The notes under the pieces are model-generated. The model saw only the letters and a list, made by a program, of their open reading frames with translations, did not search any database and was not told where the DNA came from. Made by a program: the position numbers and the translations under genes. Shown here piece by piece: positions 1 through 10,954 of a DNA stretch of 55,665 nt. The stretch's first letter is position 1. Each line of letters begins with the position of its first letter. Origin of the DNA: Bacillus sp. AFS015802 (lineage in GTDB: Bacteria; Bacillota; Bacilli; Bacillales; Bacillaceae_B); contig NZ_NTUP01000065.1 in assembly GCF_002561455.1 (NCBI RefSeq), forward strand, positions 1 through 55,665, given 5' to 3'.

Positions 1-26
1 TGCTTCTGTTTGAAGCGACCCTTTAA

Positions 27-55
27 ATATTACATTATCAACTCGTTTAAGTCAA
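27..55 (-). promoter_or_regulatory. rRNA operon promoter P2 (sigma-A), reading out of the window
   Basis: On the minus strand there is TTGACT (50-55), a 17-bp spacer and TAATAT (27-32). It is preceded by an A/T-rich tract (56-78) like an UP element and followed by a GGGTCGC leader start. Strong tandem promoters just after lysS fit an rrn operon beyond position 1, as in B. subtilis, where rrn operons follow lysS. The boxes are seen; the rRNA target is inferred because it lies off the window. Confidence 0.75.
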
Positions 56-112
56 TAACTTTTTTAAAAAGTTTTTTGTATCGTTTGTCGCCGTTTTGCG
101 GCAACAGATAAT

Positions 113-141
113 ACTATACCACCATAAAAACCGGTGCGCAA
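113..141 (-). promoter_or_regulatory. rRNA operon promoter P1 (sigma-A)
   Basis: Minus-strand TTGCGC (136-141), a 17-bp spacer and TATAGT (113-118). It lies 86 bp upstream of the P2 boxes, the usual tandem P1/P2 layout of Bacillus rrn operons. A short hairpin (about 87-105) sits in the transcript between the two promoters. The rest of 1-343 holds only these promoters and the lysS terminator; I see no gene in it. Confidence 0.7.
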
Positions 142-294
142 GAGTTTTTTTCGATTCTTTTCCTTCTATTATTCAATACAAGTCAAATGGCATTGTTTCC
201 TTTCATTTTATCGTAATGAAAAGGAGCCTTTCGTCCCGTTTTCGAGCTGGTGATGACACCATCCTATTATGTGCAAACTTCCCCATTAGATTCT

Positions 295-330
295 AAAAAA
301 ATAACAGCCGGGAAAGCCCGGCTGTTGTTA
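295..330 (-). terminator. Rho-independent terminator of lysS
   Basis: A perfect 10-bp stem (303-312 with 317-326) with a 4-nt loop, followed on the minus strand by seven U residues (295-301). It starts about 14 bp after the lysS stop codon. Confidence 0.9.
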
Positions 331-343
331 TAGAAATATCTTA

Positions 344-1904
<1,561 letters not shown>

Positions 1905-1983
1905 TCTATGTTTGTAACACCCCTAAAGTATGAGTAATTTCAGAAACGTACTTCGGCATGTTAAAAACATATGAAAAAAATCT

Positions 1984-2036
1984 AAAAAAGGCCGATCCAA
2001 CCTGGTGACGGGGTCACGTATTGGTTCCAGCCTTTT
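1984..2036 (-). terminator. Terminator of the folate operon
   Basis: A long imperfect hairpin downstream of yazB, with outer stem AAAAGGC/GCCTTTT and inner stem GTGAC/GTCAC, followed on the minus strand by a U-rich run. The 305-bp stretch 1832-2136 holds this terminator and the lysS promoter; no gene is visible in it, although dusB sits here in B. subtilis. Confidence 0.75.
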
Positions 2037-2136
2037 CTAGGATAACATAAAAAGAAATACAGGTGAATGAAACGGCATTCGTTGATCCGGTTAAGGGTTT
2101 TCCCGCTTCTCAGGTGCAATGCAGTACCGTTGATCT

Positions 2137-2361
2137 TCACTCACTGCGTTCATCGCCTTCATCCGGCATGAGGTCATGCAACGGGACGTTCAGCACGTCT
2201 GCCACGTTCTCTAAGAAATCTTCTTTCGGTATCCGGCTTCCTCTTTCGACTTCCCCGAGGACCGATACGGAGATGGAGAGTTCCTTAGCCAAACTTTCCT
2301 GAGTATATCCTTTTAGCTTTCTGAATGCACGAATGCGTCTTCCCCATTGATCTGTTTCCAT
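2137..2361 (-). CDS. yazB: Small XRE-family helix-turn-helix protein YazB
   Basis: A 74-residue protein made almost entirely of one lambda-repressor-type HTH domain (about 8-64), with GYTQESLAKELSIS as the first helix pair and VLGEVERGSRIP as the recognition region. It is the last gene of the folate operon and overlaps the end of folK by 49 bp, which suggests translational coupling. An AAGGAG box precedes its ATG. It is presumably DNA binding, but no target is known to me and the cotranscription with folate genes does not define a function. Confidence 0.85.
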   Translation of the reverse strand: METDQWGRRIRAFRKLKGYTQESLAKELSISVSVLGEVERGSRIPKEDFLENVADVLNVPLHDLMPDEGDERSE

Positions 2362-2837
2362 AACCGAACTCCTTCTTTGTCAGGTATTTCGTCCAGAAAT
2401 TCAGCTAACGGGGCATTAAAAGACGGGTGCTCTACTTCTGGAGCCACCTCTAATAATGGAATTAATACAAATGCTCTTTCTTGCATCCTTGGATGAGGGA
2501 TGAGTAAATCGTCGGTTTCGATTTTTTCGTGATTATAGAGCAAGATATCAAGGTCTATTATTCGGGGACCCCACTTGAACTCCCTTTCCCTTCCAAGGTC
2601 GATCTCCACCTGCAAGCACTGATGTAATAGAGTTTCTGGACTTAAACTGGTACGAATTTCGATGACCATATTCAAAAATTGACCTTGTTCTGTAAATCCT
2701 ACCGGGTCTGTTTCATACAGAGAGGATCGTTTCGTTACCTCTATCTTACCATGACTGCCCAAAATGTTTATGGCTTTTTCTAAATAACCCGCCCTGTCTC
2801 CCATATTGGAACCAAGGGAAATATATGCAGTATTCAT
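2313..2837 (-). CDS. folK: 6-hydroxymethyl-7,8-dihydropterin pyrophosphokinase (HPPK)
   Basis: Transfers pyrophosphate from ATP to 6-hydroxymethyl-dihydropterin, the step before dihydropteroate synthase in folate synthesis. The 174-residue protein has the HPPK signatures: N-terminal AYISLGSNMGDR, the pterin/ATP region FKWGPRIIDLDILLY, and IPHPRMQERAFVLIPL. The start has an AGGAG box in the spacer just after folB. It ends inside yazB. Gene order folP-folB-folK is the standard Bacillus folate cluster. Confidence 0.96.
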   Translation of the reverse strand: MNTAYISLGSNMGDRAGYLEKAINILGSHGKIEVTKRSSLYETDPVGFTEQGQFLNMVIEIRTSLSPETLLHQCLQVEIDLGREREFKWGPRIIDLDILLYNHEKIETDDLLIPHPRMQERAFVLIPLLEVAPEVEHPSFNAPLAEFLDEIPDKEGVRLWKQINGEDAFVHSES

Positions 2838-2838
2838 C

Positions 2839-3198
2839 CTATCGACTCCTATTGATCTCCACTGCCACCGATTGGTAATGACCCGGAATAGGTGGATCAG
2901 GCTTGATTAGTGTGATTTTACAGCTGTTTACGACTACGAATGTGTCCAGGATACGGGAAGAAATGTCTTCAGCCACCGCTTCGACCAGATTCCTCGGCTC
3001 TCCCTCTACGACCGATTTGGTGATGGAATAGACCTCTGCATAGTTGACGGAGTCCTCCAGCTGATCACTTTGTCCGGACTTCTTTAAATCCAGGTTCAAC
3101 TCTACACTGACACGAAAACGTTGTCCAAGTTTGTTTTCTTCCTTAAATACACCATGATAGCCGTAAAACTCCATTTCATTCAATAGAATCTTATCCAT
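2839..3198 (-). CDS. folB: Dihydroneopterin aldolase
   Basis: Converts 7,8-dihydroneopterin to 6-hydroxymethyl-dihydropterin and glycolaldehyde, feeding FolK. The 119-residue product has the family's N-terminal MEFYGYHGVFKEENKLGQ segment and the C-terminal KPDPPIPGHYQSVAVEI. I prefer the ATG at 3198, which begins MDKILLNE and has an AAGGAG box, over an in-frame start six codons upstream at 3216. It then overlaps the end of folP by 8 bp, consistent with coupled translation. Confidence 0.95.
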   Translation of the reverse strand: MDKILLNEMEFYGYHGVFKEENKLGQRFRVSVELNLDLKKSGQSDQLEDSVNYAEVYSITKSVVEGEPRNLVEAVAEDISSRILDTFVVVNSCKITLIKPDPPIPGHYQSVAVEINRSR

Positions 3199-4012
3199 AC
3201 GATTTCTCCTTTCCAATAAGGGCGTCCATCATTTTGGCCATGCGCGCCATTTCCTTTACATCATGGACCCGTACGATGTGGCAGCCCTTTTGAATCCCGT
3301 AGCATACTGTAGCCCCCGTACCTTCCATCCGCTCCTCCACGGGAAGATCGAGGACATGTCCAATGACCGATTTACGTGACGTTCCCAGAAGCACCGGATA
3401 GCCAAGGGAGACGATGACATCCAGATGCCTCATCATATCTATGTTCAATTGTACTGTTTTGGCAAAACCAATGCCAGGATCTAGGATGATTTGCTCATCT
3501 GTTACGCCGGCCGCCTTTACCAGGGTGATGCTTTCCTGGAGATCCTGTATGGCATCCCGCATGAAGTGACTGTATTCCTGATTATCCCGGTTATGCATGA
3601 GGATGATGGGGGCACCCGTTTCCGCGGCAACGGCCGCCATTTCAGGATCCTTCTTCGCGCCCCAGACATCGTTGATGATGCTTGCTCCTGCTTCCAGGGC
3701 TTTACGTGCCGTCGCAGCCTTGTACGTGTCGATGGAGATGGGTACGTCCACTTCCCGGGAGATTGCCTCTATAATCGGTGCGACCCGTGAAATTTCTTCT
3801 TCGGCAGCTACAACCTGGTGCCCCGGCCGGGTGGACTCTCCACCTATATCGATCATATCCGCTCCCATTTCCACCATTTCTTTCGCACGCTCCACTGCCC
3901 TGTTCAACTCATTGTAAGACCCGCCGTCCGAAAATGAATCGGGAGTGATATTCAAGATCCCCATAATGAGGGTCTTCTGTGAAAAATCAAGCTCATATTT
4001 TCCGAACTTCAT
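3191..4012 (-). CDS. folP: Dihydropteroate synthase
   Basis: Condenses 6-hydroxymethyl-dihydropterin pyrophosphate with p-aminobenzoate; this is the target of sulfonamides (called sul in B. subtilis). The 273-residue TIM-barrel protein shows MGILNITPDSFSDGG near the N terminus, DMIDIGGESTRPG, the PILMHNR strand, DPGIGFAKT and LLGTSRKS, all pterin or pABA/phosphate binding signatures. It sits 4 bp after pabC, so pABA supply and use are in one operon. No unusual residues stand out in the pABA loops. Confidence 0.97.
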   Translation of the reverse strand: MKFGKYELDFSQKTLIMGILNITPDSFSDGGSYNELNRAVERAKEMVEMGADMIDIGGESTRPGHQVVAAEEEISRVAPIIEAISREVDVPISIDTYKAATARKALEAGASIINDVWGAKKDPEMAAVAAETGAPIILMHNRDNQEYSHFMRDAIQDLQESITLVKAAGVTDEQIILDPGIGFAKTVQLNIDMMRHLDVIVSLGYPVLLGTSRKSVIGHVLDLPVEERMEGTGATVCYGIQKGCHIVRVHDVKEMARMAKMMDALIGKEKSYG

Positions 4013-4016
4013 TGCG

Positions 4017-4886
4017 TCATTCCCCCTGCTTTAATTCCTTTATTGAACTCAAGTGTCGTTTATAGTAGGTGTACCGCTCATGGAGCAAACCAACATACTT
4101 ACCGTTCCGCCCCGGAAAAGAGAAAGATCCCATTTTATTTACCGGTATGATTTCTTGAACGGAATTTGTAAAAAAAACCTCATCTGCTTCCAGTATGTCC
4201 TCTTGGTCAAAGAACCCCACCCGGACCGGCATGTCCAATAGACCGGAAAGTTCCAGGATGAACTGACGGGTAATCCCATTTAAAAGCCCGGTTTCCACCG
4301 ATGGGGTAAATAATTCTCCGTCCTTTACCCAGAAAAGGTTCGAGGTGATCCCCTCGCACAGATGCCCGTCTTTTGTCAGAAAGATCCCTTCCTGATCAAA
4401 TGAAGCTCCGATTTCCCGCTTGGCCGCCATATTGTTCAGGTAATGGTGGGATTTCAGCCGCTCTCCCGTTTCCGGAGTATTTCTCCTAAGCTTCAGGAAT
4501 ACACCTTCTTTTTCTTTTAGCGGGACGGAAGGTGGTAATTCCTTCTGAAAAAGAATCACCGTTGCGTTCTCATAAGGGGTCGTCTTCAGCCCGATTTCCC
4601 CCGGTCCACCCGACACATTGAACCGGCAATACGCATCCTTAAGATCATTCTTCTTTAACAGTTCAGCTATCGTCCACCTGATTTTCCCTTCATCAAGGTC
4701 GGCTGTAATATTCAATTCCGCTAAACCCCGGGATAGCCTCTCCAAGTGATCCTTTAACAAAAATGGATGACCATCATACGTCCGAAAGGTTTCAAACACT
4801 CCCATCCCATACAAGTATCCATGATCCAATGGAGAAATGGCCGCTTCTGATAGATGAACGATGTCTCCGTTTAAATAGAGATACAT
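4017..4886 (-). CDS. pabC: 4-amino-4-deoxychorismate lyase
   Basis: A fold-type IV PLP enzyme that releases pyruvate from aminodeoxychorismate to give p-aminobenzoate. The 289-residue protein has the class IV layout: N-terminal LDHGYLYGMGVFET, the Schiff-base lysine in LKSHHYLNN (Lys145), and the phosphate-binding GLLNGITRQ. It lies 3 bp after pabA and 4 bp before folP. Class IV relatives such as D-amino acid transaminase look similar; the position between pabA and folP decides the call. Confidence 0.93.
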   Translation of the reverse strand: MYLYLNGDIVHLSEAAISPLDHGYLYGMGVFETFRTYDGHPFLLKDHLERLSRGLAELNITADLDEGKIRWTIAELLKKNDLKDAYCRFNVSGGPGEIGLKTTPYENATVILFQKELPPSVPLKEKEGVFLKLRRNTPETGERLKSHHYLNNMAAKREIGASFDQEGIFLTKDGHLCEGITSNLFWVKDGELFTPSVETGLLNGITRQFILELSGLLDMPVRVGFFDQEDILEADEVFFTNSVQEIIPVNKMGSFSFPGRNGKYVGLLHERYTYYKRHLSSIKELKQGE

Positions 4887-4889
4887 GGA

Positions 4890-5474
4890 TCAGGCCATCC
4901 CGACTTTTTTATAGGTGTTCAGGAAGTTCAGGAGAAGCTGCTTCCCATGCTCCGTCATGATGGACTCAGGATGGAACTGCACTCCCTCAAGGGGAAGGTG
5001 TTTATGTCGGATGGCCATGATTTCTCCCTCTGATGTTTCGGCTGAAATGTCGAAGCATTCGGGAAGGGTCTCCCGTTTCACGATCAGGGAATGATACCTC
5101 GTTGCATTAAAAGGTTTCGGCATCCCTTCGAAAATCGTTTTTCCATCATGGATCACCGGGGAGACCTTTCCGTGCATTAACCGTTCGGCACGTACAACGT
5201 CTCCTCCGAAAACCTGGGCGATCGACTGATGTCCGAGACAAACGCCGAAAATCGGGATCTTACCGGCGAAGGTCCGGATGGCATCGAGACTCACACCGGC
5301 TTCGTTCGGGCTGCAAGGGCCGGGGGAGATCATCAGATAATCAGGGGACAAAGCTGCCATTTCATCCAGGGTGATCTCGTCATTGCGCTTCACGATAAGC
5401 TCTTCCCCAAGCTCTCCCAGAAATTGTACAAGATTATAGGTGAATGAATCATAGTTATCAATCATGAGGATCAT
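4890..5474 (-). CDS. pabA: Aminodeoxychorismate/anthranilate synthase glutamine amidotransferase
   Basis: The class I glutamine amidotransferase subunit that delivers ammonia to PabB. In B. subtilis the same protein also serves anthranilate synthase (TrpG). The 194-residue protein carries the catalytic triad: Cys79 in FGVCLGHQS, and His168 and Glu170 in GVQFHPES. The oxyanion segment [12 protein letters not shown] is at 49-60. Its start overlaps the pabB stop as ATGA, a sign of coupled expression of the two subunits. Whether it also serves tryptophan synthesis cannot be read from this window. Confidence 0.95.
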   Translation of the reverse strand: MILMIDNYDSFTYNLVQFLGELGEELIVKRNDEITLDEMAALSPDYLMISPGPCSPNEAGVSLDAIRTFAGKIPIFGVCLGHQSIAQVFGGDVVRAERLMHGKVSPVIHDGKTIFEGMPKPFNATRYHSLIVKRETLPECFDISAETSEGEIMAIRHKHLPLEGVQFHPESIMTEHGKQLLLNFLNTYKKVGMA

Positions 5475-6910
5475 AGATGTTCTCCTTCCGCCCTTGCCTT
5501 CGCTACCCAGAGGGCCTTCGCTTTCTTCAGGGATTCTTTGTATTCATACGTTGGGTTGGAATCAATCACGACTCCCGCTCCCGCTTGAATATGTCCTTTT
5601 CCTTCTTTCACGAGCATCGTCCGTATGACGATGTTCAATTCCATATCGCCATTGACCCCGATCCAGCCAATGGAACCGGTGTAAATGCCCCGCCTGACCG
5701 GTTCAAGCTCTTCGATGATTTCCATCGTCCTCACTTTGGGCGCACCGGTAATCGTTCCCCCGGGGAAAACAGACCGGATTAGATCCGCTCCCGTTTTCGC
5801 CTCATCCAATGTTCCTCTTACATTGGACACAATGTGCATGACATGGGAATATTTTTCGATCACCATGAACTCGTTCACTTCTACCGTCCCGTATCGGCAT
5901 ACCCTTCCGAGATCATTCCGCTCCAGGTCCACAAGCATCACATGCTCGGCTCTTTCTTTTTCATTGTGGATCAGTTCAAGGGCAAGTCTCTCATCCTCTT
6001 CGGCATCCTTGCCCCGGGAACGGGTACCTGCGATTGGCCTTGTACTTACTTCCATGCCCTTTTTCTTCACGAGGAGCTCCGGTGATCCGGATACAATTTG
6101 AAAGTCCGGGCTATGAATATAGCTCATATAAGGGGAGGGATTTAATTCCCGAAGCTTTTGATAAACCGTGTACGGCTCGGCCTTCAACGTTTGGGACTGC
6201 CTGACAGATAAATTCACCTGAAAGACATCACCCTGCGAAATATAGGATTGGATTTTCTTCACTGCCTCTGAGAATTCTTCCTCATCCATCGACACTTCAA
6301 TACCCGCCGTTTCCCGTGGCACAGGATTTCCCTCAGGCTCTTTGGTTGGGGACAAGGCATCCAACCACGATGACGTCCAGTGGGCAAGCTGAACCTCAGC
6401 GGATGCCGCTTCTTCACCCGAGAGAAGCATCGTCCATAAACAATTCTCCTGATGATCAAACACGGCCCACTCCCTCAGGTAGTAAAAATAGAGATCGGGA
6501 ATCTCCAGGTCGTCACGCCCCATTGAGGGAAGCTTCTCAATTTTTCTTGCATAATCGTAGCTAAGAAATCCGATCACTCCCCCCTGGAAGTCAGGCAGGT
6601 CGTCTCTTCTTTCCGTTCGAAAGGGAGTCATCCATTTTTCCAGCTCAATTAGCGGATCCCCATGTATCGTTTCCACTCCAGATGAGTCTTGTATGGTCAA
6701 TCCCTCCGGCACACTTTGTAATATGACGTCAGGTTCCAGTCCAGCAACACTATATCGTCCACCACGTCCACTTTCTAACAAAATATGATGTGTCTGATGC
6801 TGACTGAGCCGTTTGTACGCTGCGAAGAATTGCTCTTTGGTTGAATGGTTTTTATGAAAATATAGGTGCTGCACTGACCCCTCACACTCCTCATCTTTAT
6901 CTCCTTTCAT
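5471..6910 (-). CDS. pabB: Aminodeoxychorismate synthase component I
   Basis: Makes 4-amino-4-deoxychorismate from chorismate with ammonia from PabA, the first committed step toward pABA. The 479-residue protein has an N-terminal anthranilate-synthase-I region and the chorismate-binding domain in the C-terminal half, with [10 protein letters not shown] and [22 protein letters not shown]. The ATG at 6910 has a poor ribosome site. An in-frame GTG at 6874 has a purine-rich GAGGAG/GAGGGG stretch upstream and is a credible alternative. It is the first gene of the folate operon, with a promoter candidate just upstream. Confidence 0.94.
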   Translation of the reverse strand: MKGDKDEECEGSVQHLYFHKNHSTKEQFFAAYKRLSQHQTHHILLESGRGGRYSVAGLEPDVILQSVPEGLTIQDSSGVETIHGDPLIELEKWMTPFRTERRDDLPDFQGGVIGFLSYDYARKIEKLPSMGRDDLEIPDLYFYYLREWAVFDHQENCLWTMLLSGEEAASAEVQLAHWTSSWLDALSPTKEPEGNPVPRETAGIEVSMDEEEFSEAVKKIQSYISQGDVFQVNLSVRQSQTLKAEPYTVYQKLRELNPSPYMSYIHSPDFQIVSGSPELLVKKKGMEVSTRPIAGTRSRGKDAEEDERLALELIHNEKERAEHVMLVDLERNDLGRVCRYGTVEVNEFMVIEKYSHVMHIVSNVRGTLDEAKTGADLIRSVFPGGTITGAPKVRTMEIIEELEPVRRGIYTGSIGWIGVNGDMELNIVIRTMLVKEGKGHIQAGAGVVIDSNPTYEYKESLKKAKALWVAKARAEGEHL

Positions 6911-6950
6911 GATACATGAACTTCAGGAAGGTTTCATCGTTAAAAAATTG

Positions 6951-6980
6951 AAATTATGTGTAGATTGGGAGGGGTGTAAA
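6951..6980 (-). promoter_or_regulatory. Putative sigma-A promoter of the pab/fol operon
   Basis: Minus-strand TTTACA (6975-6980), an 18-bp spacer and TAATTT (6951-6956), about 40 bp upstream of pabB and directly after the cysK terminator. Confidence 0.5.
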
Positions 6981-6983
6981 CAT

Positions 6984-7023
6984 AAAAAAACGGATCCTGA
7001 AGCATCGTGCGCTTCAGGATCCG
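6984..7023 (-). terminator. Terminator of cysK
   Basis: A perfect 13-bp stem (6991-7003 with 7011-7023) with a 7-nt loop, followed on the minus strand by seven U residues. It separates cysK from the folate operon. Confidence 0.92.
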
Positions 7024-7034
7024 AAATCGGGCTC

Positions 7035-7964
7035 TTATTCTTCATCAAATTGGTAAAGAGGCGTGCTGAGATAGCGTTCTCCGTTACTAGGGATGATCGC
7101 GAGGACTTTTTTGCCCTTCCCTAGCTTCTTCGCTACTTCAAGGGCTGCATAAATGGCTGCCCCGGAGGAAATCCCGCCAAGGATCCCTTCTTCCTTCGCC
7201 GCTCTTCTTGCATATTCAAAGGCTGAATCTTTCCCGACCTGTATGATATGGTCGTATAGTTCCGTATCTAAAATATCAGGGATGAATCCGGCACCGATCC
7301 CTTGAATCTTATGGGGTCCGGGCTTCCCTCCCGATAATACAGGGGAGTCCGATGGTTCTACAGCATATAGTTCAACGGATGGATAATGCTTCTTCAGCAC
7401 TTCACCGACCCCTGTAATCGTTCCCCCCGTTCCGATACCGGCGATGAAGGCATCGAGCTGGTCACCCATCTGTTCGACGATTTCCGGTCCCGTTGTTTCA
7501 CGATGGACTTTAGGGTTTGCCTCATTCTTAAATTGCTGCGGCATGAAATATCCTTTTTCATTCGCCAACTCCTCGGCTTTACGGATGGCGCCTCCCATCC
7601 CTTCAGCACCAGGGGTCAACACCAATTCAGCACCGTATGCACGCAGCAGGTTCCGTCGTTCCATACTCATCGTGTCCGGCATGACGAGCAATGAACGGTA
7701 GCCTTTAGCAGCTGCGACCATCGCCAGGCCGATCCCCGTGTTACCACTCGTCGGTTCCACAATCGTATCTCCCGGCTTGATCGTGCCTGCGGCTTCACCC
7801 GCTTCGATCATCGCGAGGGCGATCCTGTCTTTCACAGAGCTTCCCGGGTTCATATATTCCAGTTTCAAATAAACATCCGCACTATTTTCATCTACTAATC
7901 GATTCAGTTTTACCACTGGAGTCTGACCTATTAATTCTGAAATTGAATTGGCTACTCTCACCAT
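7035..7964 (-). CDS. cysK: Cysteine synthase A (O-acetylserine thiol-lyase)
   Basis: Forms cysteine from O-acetylserine and sulfide with PLP. The 309-residue fold-type II protein has the Schiff-base lysine (Lys45) in [12 protein letters not shown], the substrate loop [12 protein letters not shown], the PLP phosphate loop [10 protein letters not shown], and the C-terminal GISSGAA. It stands alone between a strong promoter and a strong terminator. In B. subtilis CysK also acts with the regulator CymR in sulfur control; I could not assign a CymR site here. Confidence 0.96.
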   Translation of the reverse strand: MVRVANSISELIGQTPVVKLNRLVDENSADVYLKLEYMNPGSSVKDRIALAMIEAGEAAGTIKPGDTIVEPTSGNTGIGLAMVAAAKGYRSLLVMPDTMSMERRNLLRAYGAELVLTPGAEGMGGAIRKAEELANEKGYFMPQQFKNEANPKVHRETTGPEIVEQMGDQLDAFIAGIGTGGTITGVGEVLKKHYPSVELYAVEPSDSPVLSGGKPGPHKIQGIGAGFIPDILDTELYDHIIQVGKDSAFEYARRAAKEEGILGGISSGAAIYAALEVAKKLGKGKKVLAIIPSNGERYLSTPLYQFDEE

Positions 7965-8009
7965 TCATTCATCACTCCTAATTCCAAGTAAATTTGTTGG
8001 TTTTAATAA

Positions 8010-8038
8010 AATGTAACAATATTCAATAAATTTGTCAA
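8010..8038 (-). promoter_or_regulatory. Sigma-A promoter of cysK
   Basis: Minus-strand TTGACA (8033-8038), a 17-bp spacer and TACATT (8010-8015). The -35 is perfect and the leader is about 40 nt. Confidence 0.7.
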
Positions 8039-8146
8039 TGATATTGCACTTCTTATCCAGGCACCGCTCTGATGCCTCCCATACTCACCTACATATATAT
8101 GCACATTACACTTATCCTATGTTTCGTTGAAAGTGACCGAACTATG

Positions 8147-8180
8147 TAAAAGGAGCTGACCGAAAATAAGGTCAGCTCCT
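8147..8180 (-). terminator. Hairpin after the PrsA-like gene
   Basis: A perfect 10-bp stem (8152-8161 with 8170-8179) just after the stop codon, but only four U residues follow, so termination may be partial. Confidence 0.65.
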
Positions 8181-8183
8181 CCA

Positions 8184-9074
8184 TCACTCCTGCTTACCGT
8201 AAAACCACTCGACGTTCACCTCATCCCAGAAAGATTCCGGCTTCAATGGTGTCTCGACTTGTTCCAGAGCAATCTGCCTCCGGATTTGGGATTTTACGTC
8301 TTTAAAAGAAAAATGCCTCTCCTTCAAGATATCGTCCAGATAATAGATAACATATCCCGAATCTTGCTGTATCGGCGCTGTCCATTCTCCCGGTGACAAC
8401 GGCTCTATCTCAGACTTGGCGGTTGAGGAGAGAATATCACCATCAAGGGGGACATACCCGAGGTCCCCTCCTAAATGAGCACTTTGCTCATCGGTTGACC
8501 GCTCCATGGCCAGTGCTTCGAAGTTAGAACCGGCATCGAGTTCCTCTAGAACCTGCTCCGCTTCTGTTCGACCCGCTACCTTCAACTGCTTCAGCCTGTA
8601 CATTTTAGAGATTGAATATTGGTCCTCATTCTTTGTATAGAATTTCTTCAACTCTTTTTCAGGAACCTGTACATCCTTTGTGATGAGCTCCTCTAATAAT
8701 AATTCAGATTTGATCTGCTTCTTCAGAGTCTCTTCATCTTCAAGGTTCTCTTCGTCATAAGCATCGTAAACAGATTGTATCAGATAGTATTCCTGCTCCA
8801 CTTCTTTATCGGAAACGGAGATATCGTATTTCTTTGCCAAGTGGTCGATCACTTTTTGATTGACCAATGCCCTCAGCTCTTCCTTACCATGTTGCTGCTC
8901 AAGTGCATATAACCAATCCTCCCGGGTCACGGATTCCCCGCCAACCGATGCCACAACTTCCGGGGTGCCGATTTTACCCGAGGACCAGTTCCACACAAGG
9001 GTGATCAGGTTGGTGACTAGGAGCAGCCCGATGATCCCCATGAGTACAGATCGTTTAATTCTCATTTCTCCCAT
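8184..9074 (-). CDS. Membrane-anchored PrsA/SurA-like peptidyl-prolyl isomerase (YacD-type)
   Basis: An extracytoplasmic parvulin-like foldase. The 296-residue protein has one N-terminal membrane segment (about 9-30, LMGIIGLLLVTNLITLVW) without a lipobox cysteine, so it is anchored rather than a lipoprotein. A SurA-N-like helical region follows (about 40-150). The parvulin domain covers about 155-260, with TDEQSAHLGGDLGYVP and LSPGEWTAPIQQDSGYVIYY. The start could be the ATG at 9065 (MRIKRS), where the AGGGAG box is better spaced. It sits 19 bp after hslO, as yacD does in B. subtilis. Its clients are unknown. Confidence 0.87.
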   Translation of the reverse strand: MGEMRIKRSVLMGIIGLLLVTNLITLVWNWSSGKIGTPEVVASVGGESVTREDWLYALEQQHGKEELRALVNQKVIDHLAKKYDISVSDKEVEQEYYLIQSVYDAYDEENLEDEETLKKQIKSELLLEELITKDVQVPEKELKKFYTKNEDQYSISKMYRLKQLKVAGRTEAEQVLEELDAGSNFEALAMERSTDEQSAHLGGDLGYVPLDGDILSSTAKSEIEPLSPGEWTAPIQQDSGYVIYYLDDILKERHFSFKDVKSQIRRQIALEQVETPLKPESFWDEVNVEWFYGKQE

Positions 9075-9093
9075 TCTCCCTGGACGTGATTTA

Positions 9094-9972
9094 TTACTCT
9101 GCGCTTGATTTCAGTTCTTCTAGTTCCTCTTTAGAAAATACATATACTTCATTACAGAAGTGACAGCTTGCTTCCGCACTTCCATCTTCATCAATCATTT
9201 CCTGGATTTCCTGCTCGCCCAAGCTGATGATGGCATTTGAAAAGCGCTCTTTGCTGCATTGGCACTTAAATTCCACCGGCATGGTTTCCAGTACTTTGAC
9301 TTCCCCTTCTCCAAGGACCGCTTCCAATACCTCTTCAGGCGTAAGCCCTTTTTCAATCAACTTCGAGATTGGAGGAATTTTAGCCAGTCGTTCTTCAATC
9401 TTCGTAATCGTTTCATCGTCTGTCCCGGGCATAAGCTGCAGGATGAATCCACCTGCTGCAAGGATGGTATTATCAGGGTTCACCAGTACACCCACCCCTA
9501 CGGAAGAAGGCACTTGTTCCGATGTGACGAAATAATACGTGAAGTCTTCTCCAAGTTCCCCCGAAACAATCGGAACCTGACCCGAGAAGTGATCTCTCAT
9601 GCCGATATCCTTTACAATCGATAATGTTCCGGTTGTGCCAACCGCACGGGCGACATCAAGCTTTCCGTGCTCGTTCAGATCAAAATGTACATGGGGGTTG
9701 GTCACGTATCCTCTGACTTGCCCTTTTGCATTACTATCCACCAGGATGGCACCGATCGGGCCGCCACCTTCTACTTTTATCGTTAATTTGTTGTCACCTT
9801 TCAGCATAGCCCCCATCATGACTCCGGCACTGATGCTCCGGCCCAGCGCTGCTGATGCAGTCGGCCATGTATCATGTCTTCTTTGCGCCTCTCCTACTGT
9901 ATCCGTACTTTTCACTGCATAAGCACGTACCTGCCCGTCATAGGCTAATGCTTTCACTAAATAGTCGCTCAT
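9094..9972 (-). CDS. hslO: Redox-regulated chaperone Hsp33
   Basis: A cytoplasmic holdase that is activated by oxidation. The 292-residue protein has the Hsp33 N-terminal core ([17 protein letters not shown], then [14 protein letters not shown]) and the C-terminal zinc switch with Cys237-x-Cys239 and Cys270-x2-Cys273, all four present. A clear AAGGAG box precedes the ATG. It lies between coaX and the PrsA-like gene, the order seen in B. subtilis (coaX-hslO-yacD-cysK). Confidence 0.95.
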   Translation of the reverse strand: MSDYLVKALAYDGQVRAYAVKSTDTVGEAQRRHDTWPTASAALGRSISAGVMMGAMLKGDNKLTIKVEGGGPIGAILVDSNAKGQVRGYVTNPHVHFDLNEHGKLDVARAVGTTGTLSIVKDIGMRDHFSGQVPIVSGELGEDFTYYFVTSEQVPSSVGVGVLVNPDNTILAAGGFILQLMPGTDDETITKIEERLAKIPPISKLIEKGLTPEEVLEAVLGEGEVKVLETMPVEFKCQCSKERFSNAIISLGEQEIQEMIDEDGSAEASCHFCNEVYVFSKEELEELKSSAE

Positions 9973-9991
9973 GGTTGAAGCTCCTTTCTTC

Positions 9992-10759
9992 TCAGCTCAT
10001 ATTTCTCTTGTAGATTAATTTCAACCCTTTTAACGTCAGGAATGGATCCACTACATCGATGCTATTGGATTCTTTCGATATCAGCGTCGCTAATCCTCCC
10101 GTTGCAATGACCGTTGGTTCTTTCTTACTTTGTGCTTTCATTCTTTGAACGATACCTTCGACTTGTCCGACATATCCATAAAGGATACCCGCCTGCATGG
10201 CTGTAACGGTATTCTTTCCAATGATCTGCTCGGGACGTGCGATTTCAATCCTTGGCAGCTTGGCCGCCTTCGAGTACAGGGCTTCCGTTGATATACCTAT
10301 CCCCGGGGCGATCGCTCCACCCATATATTGTCGTTCTTCATTGATATAGCAATACGTCGTCGCTGTTCCGAAGTCCACAATGATAAGTGGCCCGCCATAT
10401 TCGTGAATGCCTGCGACAGCATTGACGATCCGGTCCGCTCCGACTTCCCTTGGATTTTCATATTTAATATTTAAACCTGTCTTGATTCCAGGTCCTACGA
10501 CAAGCGGAGTAATATGAAAATATTTCTCACACATGCGTTCCAGACTAAACATGATTGGAGGAACAACAGAAGAAATGATGATCCCGTCAATTTCCTCAAA
10601 CGTCAAATTCACATGCTCAAAGAGATTCTTTACAAGCATGCCAAACTCATCTTCCGTCTTATGTCGATTCGTTTCAGCTCTCCAATGATATTTTAAATGG
10701 TCATTTTCATATACACCAAACACAATATTGGTATTCCCTACATCCATTACAAAAATCAA
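9992..10759 (-). CDS. coaX: Type III pantothenate kinase
   Basis: Phosphorylates pantothenate, the first step of coenzyme A synthesis. The 255-residue protein belongs to the ASKHA fold: [11 protein letters not shown] (phosphate 1), [22 protein letters not shown] and the C-terminal [10 protein letters not shown] chose a TTG start at 10759, with an AGGTG box 6 bases upstream. That matches the short N terminus of the family; a GTG three codons upstream (10768) is the alternative. It lies downstream of ftsH but is separated from it by a terminator and a structured repeat. Confidence 0.93.
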   Translation of the reverse strand: MIFVMDVGNTNIVFGVYENDHLKYHWRAETNRHKTEDEFGMLVKNLFEHVNLTFEEIDGIIISSVVPPIMFSLERMCEKYFHITPLVVGPGIKTGLNIKYENPREVGADRIVNAVAGIHEYGGPLIIVDFGTATTYCYINEERQYMGGAIAPGIGISTEALYSKAAKLPRIEIARPEQIIGKNTVTAMQAGILYGYVGQVEGIVQRMKAQSKKEPTVIATGGLATLISKESNSIDVVDPFLTLKGLKLIYKRNMS

Positions 10760-10799
10760 TATCCTCACCTACTAAACCAATTGTTTTCACACTGCCAAC

Positions 10800-10805
10800 A
10801 TCATA
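10800..10805 (-). promoter_or_regulatory. Possible -10 box of a coaX promoter
   Basis: Minus-strand TATGAT 40 bp upstream of the coaX start. No good -35 box is present at 16-18 bp, so this is tentative. Confidence 0.35.
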
Positions 10806-10829
10806 CCATAATTTATTTAGAATAGGTAC

Positions 10830-10948
10830 AAAAGCGGAACCGGCTTGGTCAGACCCGACAAGCATAAGGCGACTTCACCGGAAAGGCGTTTTTTGCCTTT
10901 TTGGTGAAGTTGACTTATGACCTCGAGGGGCTAGCCGATGGAGCTGGA
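10830..10948 (+). repeat. Structured palindromic repeat, copy A
   Basis: An imperfect palindrome of about 119 bp with the conserved blocks GACAAGCATAAG, CCGGAAAGGCG, TTTGCCTTTTTGG, CTTATGACCTCGAG and GGAGCTGGA. The variable inner arms ACTTCACC and GGTGAAGT are complementary. The outer arms CGGCTT/TAGCCG also pair apart from one G-T. It sits between the ftsH terminator and coaX. Confidence 0.88.
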
Positions 10949-10954
10949 TGGTAT

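Noticed and set aside
96..296. Plus-strand open frame in the rrn promoter region
   Set aside because: It covers the P1 promoter region on the opposite strand, lacks a ribosome site and has no recognisable domain.
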